The notes beneath the pieces were generated by a model. It had not been told where the DNA came from. It searched no databases and saw only the letters and a program-made list of their open reading frames with translations. A program made the translations under genes and the position numbers. From Saccharopolyspora indica (GTDB lineage: Bacteria > Actinomycetota > Actinomycetes > Mycobacteriales > Pseudonocardiaceae), in contig NZ_JAQGLB010000002.1 in the NCBI RefSeq assembly GCF_027853965.1, forward strand, positions 434,001-498,000: a stretch of 64,000 bases of DNA. Direction: 5' to 3'. Positions 47,359 to 56,412 of the stretch are shown one piece after another. Numbering within the stretch: the stretch's first letter is position 1; every line of letters starts with the position of its first letter.

Positions 47359-47652
47359 ATGTACGTCGGTGTGCTCGAAGTGGACGTGCTGCTCGGTGAT
47401 GTCCACACGCTGAAGCAGAAGCGCGCCGTGGTGCGGCCGGTGGTGGCCGAGCTGCGACGGCGCTTCGAGGTCGCGGTGTCCGAGGCGGGCAACCAGGACC
47501 TGTACCGCCGCGCGCTGATCGGCGTCGCGGTGGTGTCCGGCGACGCCTCGCACGCGCGCGAGGTGCTGGACGCGTGCGAGCGGCTCGTCGCCGCCCGCCC
47601 GGAGCTGGAGCTGCTCTCCGCCCGGCAACGCATGCTCGGACCAGAGGACTGA
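47359..47652 (+). CDS. DUF503 family protein (YlxP-like)
   Basis: 97 residues. It opens [22 protein letters not shown] and includes [17 protein letters not shown] and [17 protein letters not shown], matching DUF503/YlxP. The function is unclear; in Bacillus the family is linked to ribosome assembly. It lies between infB and rbfA, its conserved position, and the infB hairpin lies just before it. Confidence 0.9.
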   Translation: MYVGVLEVDVLLGDVHTLKQKRAVVRPVVAELRRRFEVAVSEAGNQDLYRRALIGVAVVSGDASHAREVLDACERLVAARPELELLSARQRMLGPED

Positions 47653-47713
47653 GCTCTGGATGGCGGCTCGGGCCGCTTCAACTGAACTGAACTTTTCTCG
47701 AAGGAGGTGCGCC

Positions 47714-48214
47714 GTGGCTGATGCTCCGCGCGCCCGCAGGCTCGCCAAGCGGATCGCCCAGATCGTCGCGTCCGGGCTGGAGCACGAGGTCAAGGACCCG
47801 CGGCTGGCGATGGTGACCATCACCGACGCCAGGGTCACCCCGGACCTGCGGGATGCCACTGTCTACTACACGGTCTTCGGTGACGACGCGGACTACGCCT
47901 CGACCGCCGCCGCGCTGTCCAGCGCGACCGGGGTGCTGCGCTCCCGCGTCGGCCAGCAGACCGGCGTGCGCTTCACGCCCACGCTGACGTTCGTCGCGGA
48001 CACCGTGCCGGACAACGCGCGGCGGATGGAGGAGCTGCTCGCCAAGGCCAAGGAGGCCGACGCGGAGGTGGCCCGGTTGGCGTCCGGCGCGGCGCACGCC
48101 GGGGACGCCGATCCTTACCGGACCAGCACCGACGATGACGAGGCCGACACCGACGGTGCGGAATCCGAGTCGTTTTCGGACGCCGATGTGCGGCGTGGGC
48201 CACAGAGTGGTTGA
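47714..48214 (+). CDS. rbfA: 30S ribosome-binding factor A
   Basis: 166 residues. The KH-like core has [46 protein letters not shown] and [25 protein letters not shown] (landmarks: [11 protein letters not shown] and [10 protein letters not shown]). The C-terminal 45 residues are acidic, as in other actinobacteria. It acts in late 30S maturation. The GTG start has AAGGAGG eight bases upstream. Confidence 0.94.
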   Translation: MADAPRARRLAKRIAQIVASGLEHEVKDPRLAMVTITDARVTPDLRDATVYYTVFGDDADYASTAAALSSATGVLRSRVGQQTGVRFTPTLTFVADTVPDNARRMEELLAKAKEADAEVARLASGAAHAGDADPYRTSTDDDEADTDGAESESFSDADVRRGPQSG

Positions 48215-48285
48215 GTCGCAGCGCAGCATCAGGTGCGTTGTGCACGGGCGGTCGCCGTGGCCGCCCATGCCGTGGAGGTGAACCT

Positions 48286-49326
48286 GTGCGCGGGCAACCC
48301 GAAGCAGACGACCGGTCCGGAGCCGTGGCGGATCCCGTCGCACCGGCTGTGGTGGCGGCCGCGCGCAAGCTGGCCGATGCCACGGACGTGACGCTGTTCG
48401 GGCACGTGAACCCGGACGCGGATGCGCTCGGCAGCGCGCTCGCGCTGGGCCGGGCGCTGCGGCGGCGGGGCTGCACCGTGCGCGTGTCGTTCGGCACCCC
48501 GGACCTGCCGCCGGCCTCGCTGCGCGATCTGGACGGCGACGGCCTGGTGGTCCCCGTCGACGAGGTTCCCGCCGCGCCGCCCACCCTCGTGGTGTGCGAC
48601 ACCGGCAGCCTGCAGCGGCTCGGGCGGTTGGCCGACCGGGTCGCCGGGACCATCGAGGCCGGTGGCGACGTCATCGTCGTCGACCACCACGTGTCCAACA
48701 CGCGCTACGGCACGCTGCACGTGGTCGACGAGCACGCCGAGGCGACCGTGATGATCGTCCTGCGGCTGCTCGACGAGCTGGGCGCGGAGCTGGACCTGCC
48801 GATCGCGCGGTGCCTGTACGCGGGACTGGTCACCGACACCCGTTCCTTCCGGCACGCCAGCGCGCGGACCCACGAGGTGGCGGCGCGGCTGCTGCGCGCC
48901 GGGGTGGACCCGGAGGCGACCACGCGGCCGCTGCTCGACACCCATCCGTTCGGCTGGATGGGCATGCTGGCCGGTGTGCTCGGCGCCGCGGAGCTGGAGC
49001 CGTCCGCCGCGCGCGGTCTCGGGTTCGTGCACGCCACGGTCCGGCTGGCCGACTCCGACGGTCTGCGGAGCGAGGAGATCGACAGCGTCATCGACGTGCT
49101 GCGCACGACCAGCGAGGCGGAGGTGACCGCGGTGCTCAAGGAGATGGCGCCGCAGAGCTGGTCGGTGTCGCTGCGCGCGGACAGCCGCCTGGACGTCGGC
49201 CACGCGGCGGCGGCCTGCGGCGGTGGCGGTCACCGCCTGGCCTCGGGCTTCACGGCGCAGGGCAAGCCGGAGGACATCATCGAGTCGATCCGCAAGGCCC
49301 TCGGCGAAGCCCCGTTCCTCGACTGA
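48286..49326 (+). CDS. DHH-family phosphoesterase (NrnA / Rv2837c-like)
   Basis: 346 residues. It has the motif series GHVNPDADALGSALALG (DxD), VCDTGSLQR, VVDHHVSN (DHH) and the DHHA1 C-terminal CGGGGHRLASG. Homologs degrade oligoribonucleotides, pAp or cyclic di-AMP; the mycobacterial ortholog in the same gene order is a c-di-AMP phosphodiesterase. The GTG start has GGAGGTGA five bases upstream. It completes the rimP-to-rbfA run. Confidence 0.92.
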   Translation: MRGQPEADDRSGAVADPVAPAVVAAARKLADATDVTLFGHVNPDADALGSALALGRALRRRGCTVRVSFGTPDLPPASLRDLDGDGLVVPVDEVPAAPPTLVVCDTGSLQRLGRLADRVAGTIEAGGDVIVVDHHVSNTRYGTLHVVDEHAEATVMIVLRLLDELGAELDLPIARCLYAGLVTDTRSFRHASARTHEVAARLLRAGVDPEATTRPLLDTHPFGWMGMLAGVLGAAELEPSAARGLGFVHATVRLADSDGLRSEEIDSVIDVLRTTSEAEVTAVLKEMAPQSWSVSLRADSRLDVGHAAAACGGGGHRLASGFTAQGKPEDIIESIRKALGEAPFLD

Positions 49327-49330
49327 TCCG

Positions 49331-49858
49331 TCACTCGCGGCGGCGGGCGCGGAAGGCCGCGACGTGCATGCGGTTCGCGCAGCGCGGGGAGCAGAAGCGC
49401 TTGGCCTGGTTGGTCGAGGTGTCCAGGTAGTAGGTGTCGCAGCCGTCGGCCTGGCAGCGGCCCCAGCGATCGGTCCCGTGGTGGACGACGCCCTGCGCGA
49501 GGCCCCAGGCCGCCGCTGCCGCGACCTCGTCGACCGCCGGGGCGTCCGGGCCTGCGACGTGGACGTGCCAGTTCGGGTTGCCGTTGCGGCCGCCGTGGCC
49601 GGAGAGCCGCGGCCGGGGCGGATGCGCCGAGAGCAGGGCGTTGATCTCCGCGAGCACGGTTTCGCCGTCGCCGCCGACCATGGCGTCCAGCGCCCGGCGC
49701 AGCCCGTCGGCGACCGTGCGCAGCACCGGCAGGTCGGCTTCGCCGAGGCGGTCGGCCCACCAGGGTTCGTCGTGGACCGCGGCGCGCACCGCGTCGAGGC
49801 CGCTCAGATCGGCGTTGGCGATCCGGAGTGCCACGGCGACGTAATCAGCGTTGTCCAT
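49331..49858 (-). CDS. CGNR zinc-finger / ABATE-domain protein
   Basis: 175 residues. The C-terminal zinc finger reads CQADGCDTYYLDTS...RFCSPRCANRMHVAAFRAR, a CGNR-type finger with four Cys. The N-terminal part is a helical ABATE-like stress-regulator domain. These proteins are presumed transcription regulators; targets are unknown. Convergent with the DHH gene (4 bp apart) and divergent from the MATE gene. Confidence 0.87.
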   Translation of the reverse strand: MDNADYVAVALRIANADLSGLDAVRAAVHDEPWWADRLGEADLPVLRTVADGLRRALDAMVGGDGETVLAEINALLSAHPPRPRLSGHGGRNGNPNWHVHVAGPDAPAVDEVAAAAAWGLAQGVVHHGTDRWGRCQADGCDTYYLDTSTNQAKRFCSPRCANRMHVAAFRARRRE

Positions 49859-49964
49859 CTGCGGTCCTTACCGTAGCCTGTCCTGTCAGGGGCGAAACCC
49901 TTTTTCGCAGCTTAGCTCGCGCGAAACGCCCACCGATCCCAGCAGGCGACGACATGGAGGAAGT

Positions 49965-51293
49965 GTGTCCGAACCAGGGGAGCGCATCGCACCGCGCAAG
50001 GTGTTCGCGCTCGCTGTTCCGGCGCTCGGCGTGCTCGCCGCCGAACCGCTGTACGTGCTCGTCGACACCGCGGTGGTCGGCCACCTCGGCGCGGTCCCGC
50101 TGGCCGGTCTCGCGCTGGGCGGCACGCTGTTCACGCTGATCTCCAGCCAGCTGACGTTCCTGAGCTACGGCACCACGGCGCGCACTGCGCGGCTGCACGG
50201 GGCGGGCCGCCGCAAGGACGCGGTGGCCGAAGGCGTCCAGGCCACCTGGCTGGGCATCGCCGTCGGCGTCGCGCTCATGCTGCTGGCCCAGCTGGTGGCC
50301 GTCCCGGTCGCCGAGTTGCTCGCCGGGCCGGGACCGATCGCCGACGCGGCCGCGGTCTGGCTGCGCATCGCGCTCTGCGGCGCTCCGCTGGTGCTGATCA
50401 CGATGGCGGGCAACGGCTGGATGCGCGGGGTGCAGGACACCGCTCGCCCGCTGCGGTACGTGCTGGTCGGCAACGGCGTGTCGGCGGTGCTGTGCCCGCT
50501 GTTCGTCTACCCCTTCGGCTGGGGGCTGGAGGGCTCGGCGATCGCGAACCTGGTCGGCCAGAGCATCGCCGCGTCGCTGTTCGTCCGGGCCCTCGTCGTG
50601 GAGGGCGTGTCGCTGAAGCCGCAGCCGGCCCTGATGCGCGCCCAGCTCGGCCTCGGGCGCGACCTGGTGCTGCGCACGCTCGCCTTCCAGGTGTGCTTCC
50701 TGTCGGCGACGTCGGTGGCCGCCCGGACCGGTGCCGAGGCCGCGGCGGCCCACCAGGTGGTCTGGCAGCTCTGGACGTTCCTGGCGCTGGTGCTGGACTC
50801 GCTGGCGATCGCCGCGCAGTCGCTGGTCGGAGCGGCGCTGGGCGCGGGTTCGGCGTCGCGCGCCAAGGGCATCGCCAGGCAGATCACCTGGTACGGCCTG
50901 GTGTTCGGGATCGTGCTCGGCGTCCTGTTCGCCGCGCTCGCCGTGCCGCTGCCCGCGGTGTTCACCTCCGACGGCGCGGTGCTGGCGGCGATCCCGCAGG
51001 CCTGGTGGTTCTTCGTCCTCCTGCAGCCGATCGCCGGTGTGGTGTTCGCGCTGGACGGCGTCTTCCTGGGCGCCGGGGACGCGGCCTACCTGCGCACCGC
51101 GACGCTGCTGAGCGCCTTCGTCGGCTACCTGCCGCTGATCTGGCTCTCGCTGGCCTTCGACTGGGGCCTCGCGGGCATCTGGACCGGCCTGTCGATGTTC
51201 ATGGTCCTGCGCCTGGTGACGCTGCTGCTCCGCGCCCGCTCCGGCCGCTGGGCGGTCACCGGCGCCACCCGAACCCAACCCACCACCGCGTGA
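49965..51293 (+). CDS. MATE-family efflux protein (DinF-like)
   Basis: 442 residues with about twelve hydrophobic helices. FALAVPALGVLAAEPLYVLVDTAVVGHLG opens both the family and the protein (landmarks: LAAEPLYVLVDTAVVGHLG). FQVCFLSATSVAARTGAEAAAAHQVV is the second-repeat counterpart. It exports organic cations or toxic compounds using H+ or Na+. The GTG start has GGAGG upstream. Actinobacteria keep a dinF gene at this position. Confidence 0.91.
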   Translation: MSEPGERIAPRKVFALAVPALGVLAAEPLYVLVDTAVVGHLGAVPLAGLALGGTLFTLISSQLTFLSYGTTARTARLHGAGRRKDAVAEGVQATWLGIAVGVALMLLAQLVAVPVAELLAGPGPIADAAAVWLRIALCGAPLVLITMAGNGWMRGVQDTARPLRYVLVGNGVSAVLCPLFVYPFGWGLEGSAIANLVGQSIAASLFVRALVVEGVSLKPQPALMRAQLGLGRDLVLRTLAFQVCFLSATSVAARTGAEAAAAHQVVWQLWTFLALVLDSLAIAAQSLVGAALGAGSASRAKGIARQITWYGLVFGIVLGVLFAALAVPLPAVFTSDGAVLAAIPQAWWFFVLLQPIAGVVFALDGVFLGAGDAAYLRTATLLSAFVGYLPLIWLSLAFDWGLAGIWTGLSMFMVLRLVTLLLRARSGRWAVTGATRTQPTTA

Positions 51294-51319
51294 TCTTCCC
51301 CTGTCAGCTGATCGGGTGG

Positions 51320-51820
51320 TCAGTGCTGCCAGAACCAGTCCTGGTCGCGGACCTGGCGGAAGGCTTCGCGGCGGGTTTCCGGGGGGAGGCGCTGGATGTA
51401 GACCTTGCCGTCGAGGTGGTCGGTCTCGTGCTGGAGGCAGCGGGCCATCAGGCCGCTGCCCGAGACCGTGACCGGCTCGTTGTCGGCGTCGACGCCGCGC
51501 ACCACCGCGTGCTGGGCGCGGCGGGTGTCGAAGCCGAGGCCGGGCAGCGACAGGCAGGCCTCGTAGCCGTCCTGGGTCTTCTCGGAGAGCTCCACCAGCT
51601 CCGGGTTGATCACGTAGCCGATCTCGCCGTCCACGTTGTAGCTGAAGGCCCGCACGCCGATCCCGATCTGCGGTGCGGCGACCCCGGCGTGGCCGGGCGC
51701 GTCGACGGTGTCCAGCAGGTCCGCGACGATGGTGCGCAGCCGCTGGTCGAACTCCGTGACCGGCTCGGCGGCCATGCGCAGGATCGGATCGCCGAATCGC
51801 CGGATCTGTCGGAACGCCAC
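51320..51820 (-). CDS. def: peptide deformylase
   Basis: 166 residues. Motif 1 is GVAAPQIG (residues 46-53), motif 2 is EACLSLPG with metal-ligand Cys89, and motif 3 is QHETDHLDG with His131, Glu132 and His135. It removes the N-formyl group from nascent proteins. Motif 2 normally reads EGCLS; the Gly-to-Ala change here is unusual but leaves all metal ligands intact. Convergent with the MATE gene and divergent from truB. Confidence 0.92.
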   Translation of the reverse strand: MAFRQIRRFGDPILRMAAEPVTEFDQRLRTIVADLLDTVDAPGHAGVAAPQIGIGVRAFSYNVDGEIGYVINPELVELSEKTQDGYEACLSLPGLGFDTRRAQHAVVRGVDADNEPVTVSGSGLMARCLQHETDHLDGKVYIQRLPPETRREAFRQVRDQDWFWQH

Positions 51821-51921
51821 GTCAACCTCCTAGTCAGCGGATCAACCCTAGAGCCTCCGGCCTGCGCCCGTCCGACCCCTGGCGGTGATCGGCGGCGCGA
51901 GGTCGGGAATGATGGTGCGTC

Positions 51922-52830
51922 GTGTCCGAGCACTCCCGAAAAGCACGCCCCACAGTTCCGCCCGGCCTGCTCGTGGTCGACAAACCGGCGGGGATGACCT
52001 CGCACGACGTCGTCTCGCGGGTCCGCCGCATCATGGGCACCCGCAAGGTCGGTCACGCCGGGACCCTGGACCCGATGGCCACCGGTGTGCTGGTGCTGGG
52101 CCTGGAGCGGGCCACCAAGCTGCTCGGCCACCTGGCCCTGGACACCAAGTCCTACCTGGCAACCATCCGGCTGGGCGCCACGACCAGCACCGACGACGCC
52201 GAGGGCGAAGTGCTGTCCGAAGTGGACGCCGCCGCGGTCGACGAGTCGGCGGTCCGCGCCGGGATCGCCGAGCTCACCGGCGAGATCCAGCAGGTGCCCA
52301 GCGCGGTCAGCGCGGTGAAGATCAACGGCCGCCGGGCCTACGAGCTCGTGCGCAGCGGCGAGGAGGTCGAGCTGGCGGCCCGGCCGGTGACCGTCTCCCG
52401 CTTCGACGTGCTCGGCCTGCGCCGCACCGAGCGCACCACCGAGCTCGACGTGCTGGTCGAGTGCTCGTCCGGCACCTACGTGCGGGCGCTGGCCCGCGAC
52501 CTGGGCGCCGGCCTCGGCGTCGGCGGTCACCTGGGTGAGCTCCGCCGCACCCGGGTCGGCCCGTTCGGGCTGGCCACCGCGCGGACCCTGGAGCAGCTGG
52601 AGGCGGAACCGGGGCTGTCGATGGGCCTCGACGAGGCGGTGGCGACCGCCTTCCCGCGCCGCGACGTGGACGCCACCCTGGCCCGCGCCCTCTCGCACGG
52701 CCAGCTGGTGCCCGCGGCGGGCGTCGAGGGCACCTACGGGATGTTCGACCCGGACGGCCGCGCGGTCGCGCTGGTCCGCGATCGCGGCCGGACGGCGAAA
52801 CCGGTGCTGGTGATCATCCCGGCGAACTGA
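51922..52830 (+). CDS. truB: tRNA pseudouridine-55 synthase
   Basis: 302 residues. LLVVDKPAGMTSHDVV and KVGHAGTLDPMATGVL contain the catalytic Asp50. VPSAVSAVKINGRRAYELVR and ECSSGTYVRALARDLG are the other TruB motifs. A C-terminal PUA-like part follows. It converts U55 to pseudouridine in the T loop of tRNAs. The GTG start lies about 100 bp from the divergent def gene. Confidence 0.96.
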   Translation: MSEHSRKARPTVPPGLLVVDKPAGMTSHDVVSRVRRIMGTRKVGHAGTLDPMATGVLVLGLERATKLLGHLALDTKSYLATIRLGATTSTDDAEGEVLSEVDAAAVDESAVRAGIAELTGEIQQVPSAVSAVKINGRRAYELVRSGEEVELAARPVTVSRFDVLGLRRTERTTELDVLVECSSGTYVRALARDLGAGLGVGGHLGELRRTRVGPFGLATARTLEQLEAEPGLSMGLDEAVATAFPRRDVDATLARALSHGQLVPAAGVEGTYGMFDPDGRAVALVRDRGRTAKPVLVIIPAN

Positions 52831-52946
52831 CCGGAACTTCTCGATTCGCACCTGTTTTCGGTGACCCGCGCCACACGCTGGAACCTGGGGTGGCGCGCGC
52901 CGTCCCACGACCGAGTCCGGACGAACGACGAGGAAGTGGGAGCAGC

Positions 52947-53558
52947 ATGCGCAAGCGAGTGGTCGGGGCGACCGTCGTGCTGGCGGCGGGTTTGGCGCTG
53001 AGCGGATGTGCGGCGGGCTCGGGGCAGTCGCCCGCGAACCCGGAACCGCAGGCCAACGGCCAGTCGATCGAGGCAGGTGAGCGAACCGAGGATTCGGGTG
53101 ACAACGGGCGCTCGGACGAGGACCGGCCCTGCACCGGGCGGGATCTGACCGCGCAGTACCAGTCCGGGGAGGCGAGCCCGGCGGGCGGCGAGGGGACGCT
53201 GCTGGTGACGAAGAAGGACGCGAGCGACCCCTGCGTGCTGGACCGCTACCCGGACCTCCGGGTGCTCGACGGGAACGGCCAGCCGCTGACGACCACCGTC
53301 CAGCACACCCTCGAACCCGCACCGTCCCGCGTGCCGATGCCGGGCCCGGCCTACGACCAGGCGTTCCTGTCGCTGAAGTGGACCGCTGCGGAGGGCTGCG
53401 GGTCGAGCCCGAGCGAGCTCGCGCTGAACCTCGCCGGCTCGGACAACTGGGCCGACGCGCTGCAGGTCGCGGTGAACACCGGCGAGCAGGACGTGCTCGG
53501 TTCGCTCTGCGCCGGCTCCACCGTGGACCTCTCCGCCTTCGGCGCAGGCGTCAGCTGA
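52947..53558 (+). CDS. secreted lipoprotein with DUF4232-like domain
   Basis: 203 residues. Signal peptide MRKRVVGATVVLAAGLALSG ends in the lipobox LSGC, so it is membrane-anchored outside the cell. An acidic Gly/Asp-rich linker precedes a domain with four Cys in two likely disulfides and the C-terminal SLCAGSTVDLSAF, in the style of DUF4232. No function is known. ATG 52947 has GGGAG upstream. A hairpin of the GTGAG family follows the stop. Confidence 0.78.
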   Translation: MRKRVVGATVVLAAGLALSGCAAGSGQSPANPEPQANGQSIEAGERTEDSGDNGRSDEDRPCTGRDLTAQYQSGEASPAGGEGTLLVTKKDASDPCVLDRYPDLRVLDGNGQPLTTTVQHTLEPAPSRVPMPGPAYDQAFLSLKWTAAEGCGSSPSELALNLAGSDNWADALQVAVNTGEQDVLGSLCAGSTVDLSAFGAGVS

Positions 53559-53564
53559 CCGGCC

Positions 53565-53616
53565 GGGGTCGTGAGCGCGCAACGGTGTTCCAACGCGCCT
53601 TCGCGCTCACGACCCC
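53565..53616 (+). terminator. GTGAG-family hairpin H4 after the lipoprotein gene
   Basis: Perfect 15-bp arms (GGGGTCGTGAGCGCG at 53565-53579 against 53602-53616) with a 22-nt loop, 7 bp after the lipoprotein stop. It probably ends that transcript before ribF. Confidence 0.75.
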
Positions 53617-53659
53617 GCGGCACGGGCCATGGCTGTCCAACGTTCCCCCGACGGCGCAG

Positions 53660-53665
53660 TAGGCT
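53660..53665 (+). promoter_or_regulatory. -10 box suggesting a leaderless ribF mRNA
   Basis: TAGGCT ends eight bases before the GTG start of ribF, and no ribosome-binding site precedes that codon. Confidence 0.4.
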
Positions 53666-53673
53666 GCGTGGTC

Positions 53674-54660
53674 GTGCAGCGATGGCGTGGTTTGGAGCAG
53701 CTTCCCGGCGGCTGGGGACGGTGCGTGGTCACCATCGGTGTCTTCGACGGCGTGCACCGCGGGCACCAGCAACTCATCTCGCACGCGGTGCGGCAGGCGC
53801 GGCGGCGGGGCGTGCCCTGCGTGCTGATGACCTTCGACCCGCACCCGTCGGAGGTGGTGCGGCCGGGCAGCCACCCGGCGCAGCTCACCACGCTGCGGCG
53901 GCGCGCGGAACTGGTCGAGCAGCTCGGCGTGGACGTGTTCTGCGTGCTGCCGTTCACCCGCGAGGTCTCCCGGATCCCGGCCGAGGAGTTCGTGCACGCG
54001 ATCCTGGTCGAGAAGCTGCACGCCGCCGAGATCGTGGTGGGCGAGAACTTCACCTTCGGGCACAAGGCCGCGGGCAACATCGAACTGCTGGCCAAGCTGG
54101 GGGAGCGGTTCGGCTTCGACGTCGAGTCCGACGCCCTGGTGTCCGGCCCGGTGCAGCGGGCCGACGACCCGGCGGGCGCCTCGGTGACCTTCTCCTCGAC
54201 CTACATCCGCTCGTGCATCGACGCCGGTGACGTGGGTGCCGCGGCCTCCGCGCTCGGCCGCGACCACCGCCTGGAGGGCATCGTGGTGCGTGGAGCGGGG
54301 CGCGGCGGCAAGGAGCTCGGCTTCCCCACCGCGAACCTGTCCACTCCGCCGCACGCGGCGATCCCGGCCGACGGCGTCTACGCCTGCTGGTTCACGCACC
54401 GGCACCGAGGTTCTCGCGATCCCGGGCGCACGCTGCCCGCCGCGGTCTCGGTGGGCAGCAACCCGACGTTCTCCGGCACCGAGCGCACCGTCGAGGCCTA
54501 CGTGCTCGACATCGACGCCGACTTCTACGGCGAGCACGTGGACCTGGACTTCGTGCAGCGGCTGCGCGCGATGGAGCGCTTCGACAGCGTGGACGCGCTG
54601 ATCGAGCAGATGCACCAGGACGTCGCCGAGACCCGGCGCATCCTGGCCGTGGACGGGTGA
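53674..54660 (+). CDS. ribF: bifunctional riboflavin kinase / FAD synthetase
   Basis: 328 residues from GTG 53674 (VQRWRGLEQLPGGWGRCVVTIG). The N-terminal nucleotidyltransferase domain has GVFDGVHRGHQQLI and VGENFTFGHKAAGN. The C-terminal flavokinase domain has GRGGKELGFPTANLSTP and SVGSNPTFSGTERTVEAYVLD (landmarks: GFPTANL and GTERTVEAY). It makes FMN and FAD. An upstream start at 53629 would add 15 residues without homology. Confidence 0.94.
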   Translation: MQRWRGLEQLPGGWGRCVVTIGVFDGVHRGHQQLISHAVRQARRRGVPCVLMTFDPHPSEVVRPGSHPAQLTTLRRRAELVEQLGVDVFCVLPFTREVSRIPAEEFVHAILVEKLHAAEIVVGENFTFGHKAAGNIELLAKLGERFGFDVESDALVSGPVQRADDPAGASVTFSSTYIRSCIDAGDVGAAASALGRDHRLEGIVVRGAGRGGKELGFPTANLSTPPHAAIPADGVYACWFTHRHRGSRDPGRTLPAAVSVGSNPTFSGTERTVEAYVLDIDADFYGEHVDLDFVQRLRAMERFDSVDALIEQMHQDVAETRRILAVDG

Positions 54661-54827
54661 GAGCAGGCATGCCGACGCCCCGGACGGAGCAATCGCGGCA
54701 CCCGAGCGGCCCAAGACGCCCCGGGCATGTTTCCGATTCGCGCTCACATCTGGCCGATGACCTGGCAGTATTCAGAGCCGGAACGGCCAGGCGTGATCGG
54801 GTCGGTGCCGAGATCGGGGGAGCGAAG

Positions 54828-55310
54828 GTGGCGGAGAGCAGCGGCGTTCAGCGGAACCTGGCCCTGCAGCGGCAGTGGTACGGCGAACCGCTGGGCGACC
54901 GGGTGCGCCGCCTGGTCGTCGCGTTCCGCATCTCGCAGGCCCAGCTCGCCGACGTGCTCGGCATCAGCGCGCCGATGCTCAGCCAGGTGATGAGCGGCCG
55001 CCGCGCCAAGATCGGCAACCCGCAGGTGCTGGCCCGGCTGGTGATGCTGGAGCGCAAGGTGCTCATCCCGGGGGTGGCGGCGGGCGAGCCCGATGCGATC
55101 AAGCAGGCGCTGGAGGACGTCCGCCAGTCGCAGCCGTCGGTGGGGCGCGACGACCTGCCGGTCAAGCACGCGGCCAACGGCGAGGAGGCCGCCTGGCCGA
55201 TCCTGCGCGAGGTCGCGAAGCCGAACGAGCTGGAGGCCGCGGCGTCCATCCTCGAAGGCCGCTACCCGGGCCTGGCGGGCCTGCTGCGCCGCGCCGCCAA
55301 CGGCGACTGA
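54828..55310 (+). CDS. helix-turn-helix DNA-binding protein (XRE-like)
   Basis: 160 residues. LVVAFRISQAQLADVLGIS and APMLSQVMSGRRAKIGNPQV form a Cro/XRE-type helix-turn-helix at about residues 28-65. The C-terminal third is helical (EVAKPNELEAAASILEGRYPGLAGLLRR, landmark NELEAAASILEG) with no known domain. It resembles a conserved actinobacterial regulator of unknown targets. GTG 54828 has GGGGGAG upstream; the open frame extends 171 bp further upstream without a site. Confidence 0.8.
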   Translation: MAESSGVQRNLALQRQWYGEPLGDRVRRLVVAFRISQAQLADVLGISAPMLSQVMSGRRAKIGNPQVLARLVMLERKVLIPGVAAGEPDAIKQALEDVRQSQPSVGRDDLPVKHAANGEEAAWPILREVAKPNELEAAASILEGRYPGLAGLLRRAANGD

Positions 55311-55363
55311 CCCCGACGAGTGCGATGGTCGGGAGGACCACCATCGCCAGGAGGGGGCCGCAG

Positions 55364-55933
55364 ATGCGCCTGTTCACCGCGTTGTGGCCGTCGGAGGCGG
55401 CGGTGCGGCACCTGTCCGCCGCTGTCGACCGGCTGGACCGCGATCGGGTGGCCGCGGCGACGGCCGGGCTGCGGAAGTTCCGGTTCAGCGGGCCCGAGCG
55501 CTGGCACCTGACGCTGTGCTTCCACGGCGACGACGCCGATCCCGACGAGGTCGCCGAGCGGCTGGAGCACCGGGTCGCGCGGCTGCTGGCCACCGACCCC
55601 GCGGCGCCGCGCCTGCGGCTGGCGGGCAGCGGGATCTTCCGCGGTGTGCTGTGGATCGGCGCCGAACCGGGCACCGCCGACGACGACCGCGCGCTGCGGG
55701 CGCTGGTGCGCGCGGCCGGTGGCGATCCGCACGGCTACCGGGCGCACCTGACCATCGCCCGCTGGGTGGCCGGGCGGGCCGACCGGGAGCTGGTGACCGG
55801 CCTGTTCGCCGGCTACGCCGGGCCGTGGTGGGAGGCGCGCGAACTCGCCGTGGTGCGCAGTGACCTGCGAGAAGGCGGCCCGGCCTACCAGACCGTGCAC
55901 CGGGTCGGGGTGACGCGCACGTCATCGGGTTGA
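55364..55933 (+). CDS. thpR: RNA 2',3'-cyclic phosphodiesterase (2H family)
   Basis: 189 residues. It starts [17 protein letters not shown] and has the two 2H-phosphoesterase motifs WHLTLCFHG and AHLTIARWV, about 80 residues apart. It hydrolyses 2',3'-cyclic RNA ends and is related to LigT. ATG 55364 lies close after GGAGGGGGCC. It follows the XRE-like gene by 53 bp. Confidence 0.9.
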   Translation: MRLFTALWPSEAAVRHLSAAVDRLDRDRVAAATAGLRKFRFSGPERWHLTLCFHGDDADPDEVAERLEHRVARLLATDPAAPRLRLAGSGIFRGVLWIGAEPGTADDDRALRALVRAAGGDPHGYRAHLTIARWVAGRADRELVTGLFAGYAGPWWEARELAVVRSDLREGGPAYQTVHRVGVTRTSSG

Positions 55934-55963
55934 CCCGGTAGGAGCAGTGCTCCCTGATATCCT
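55930..55963 (+). promoter_or_regulatory. candidate rpsO promoter
   Basis: TTGACC at 55930-55935 and TATCCT at 55958-55963, a 22-bp spacer (longer than ideal). It would give a leader of about 110 nt before rpsO, room for S15 autoregulation. Confidence 0.4.
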
Positions 55964-56078
55964 GACCGGTGGAGCGGCTGCAGTCCGTGGTGGCCGGCTC
56001 CGGTCAGGTGTTCGATTCGGACACCTGATCCCGGCTTCGCCGGGCGCAGCTGACACGGGACATCGAAGGAGTCAACTC

Positions 56079-56348
56079 GTGGCGTTGTCCACTGCAGAGA
56101 AGAAGCAGATCCTGGCCGAGTACGGCCTCAAGGACGGCGACACCGGTTCGCCGGAGGCCCAGGTGGCCCTGCTGACCAAGCGGATCACCGGGCTCACCGA
56201 GCACCTCAAGCAGCACAAGCACGACCACCACTCGCGTCGTGGCCTGCTGCTGATGGTCGGTCGTCGCCGCCGCCTGCTCAACTACCTGACCAAGGTGGAC
56301 ATCGAGCGCTACCGTTCGCTGATCAAGCGACTCGGCCTGCGCCGTTGA
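56079..56348 (+). CDS. rpsO: ribosomal protein S15
   Basis: 89 residues, exactly the bacterial S15 length. [44 protein letters not shown] (landmark [10 protein letters not shown]) and [12 protein letters not shown] are universal S15 segments that bind the 16S rRNA central domain. The GTG start has GAAGGAG upstream. Confidence 0.97.
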   Translation: MALSTAEKKQILAEYGLKDGDTGSPEAQVALLTKRITGLTEHLKQHKHDHHSRRGLLLMVGRRRRLLNYLTKVDIERYRSLIKRLGLRR

Positions 56349-56354
56349 CCAACG

Positions 56355-56388
56355 CCGAGGGGAGTGGCCGCCGGGCCGCTCCCCTCGG
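56355..56388 (+). terminator. rpsO terminator hairpin
   Basis: 15-bp stem (CCGAGGGGAGTGGCC at 56355-56369 against 56374-56388, one G-T-type mismatch) with a 4-nt loop, 6 bp after the rpsO stop. Confidence 0.85.
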
Positions 56389-56396
56389 TGCATGAC

Positions 56397-56412
56397 CGGC
56401 GCTTCGGCGCCG
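56397..56412 (+). terminator. second hairpin with UUCG tetraloop
   Basis: Perfect 6-bp stem CGGCGC-UUCG-GCGCCG closed by the stable cUUCGg loop, directly after the rpsO terminator. It may be a back-up terminator or an RNA processing/PNPase autoregulation site. Confidence 0.5.

Noticed and set aside
44199..47681. 1160-residue open frame antisense to infB
   Set aside because: It lies opposite infB and has an Ala/Thr-Gly-Arg composition typical of antisense reading of GC-rich genes. No family motifs are visible, while infB is certain.
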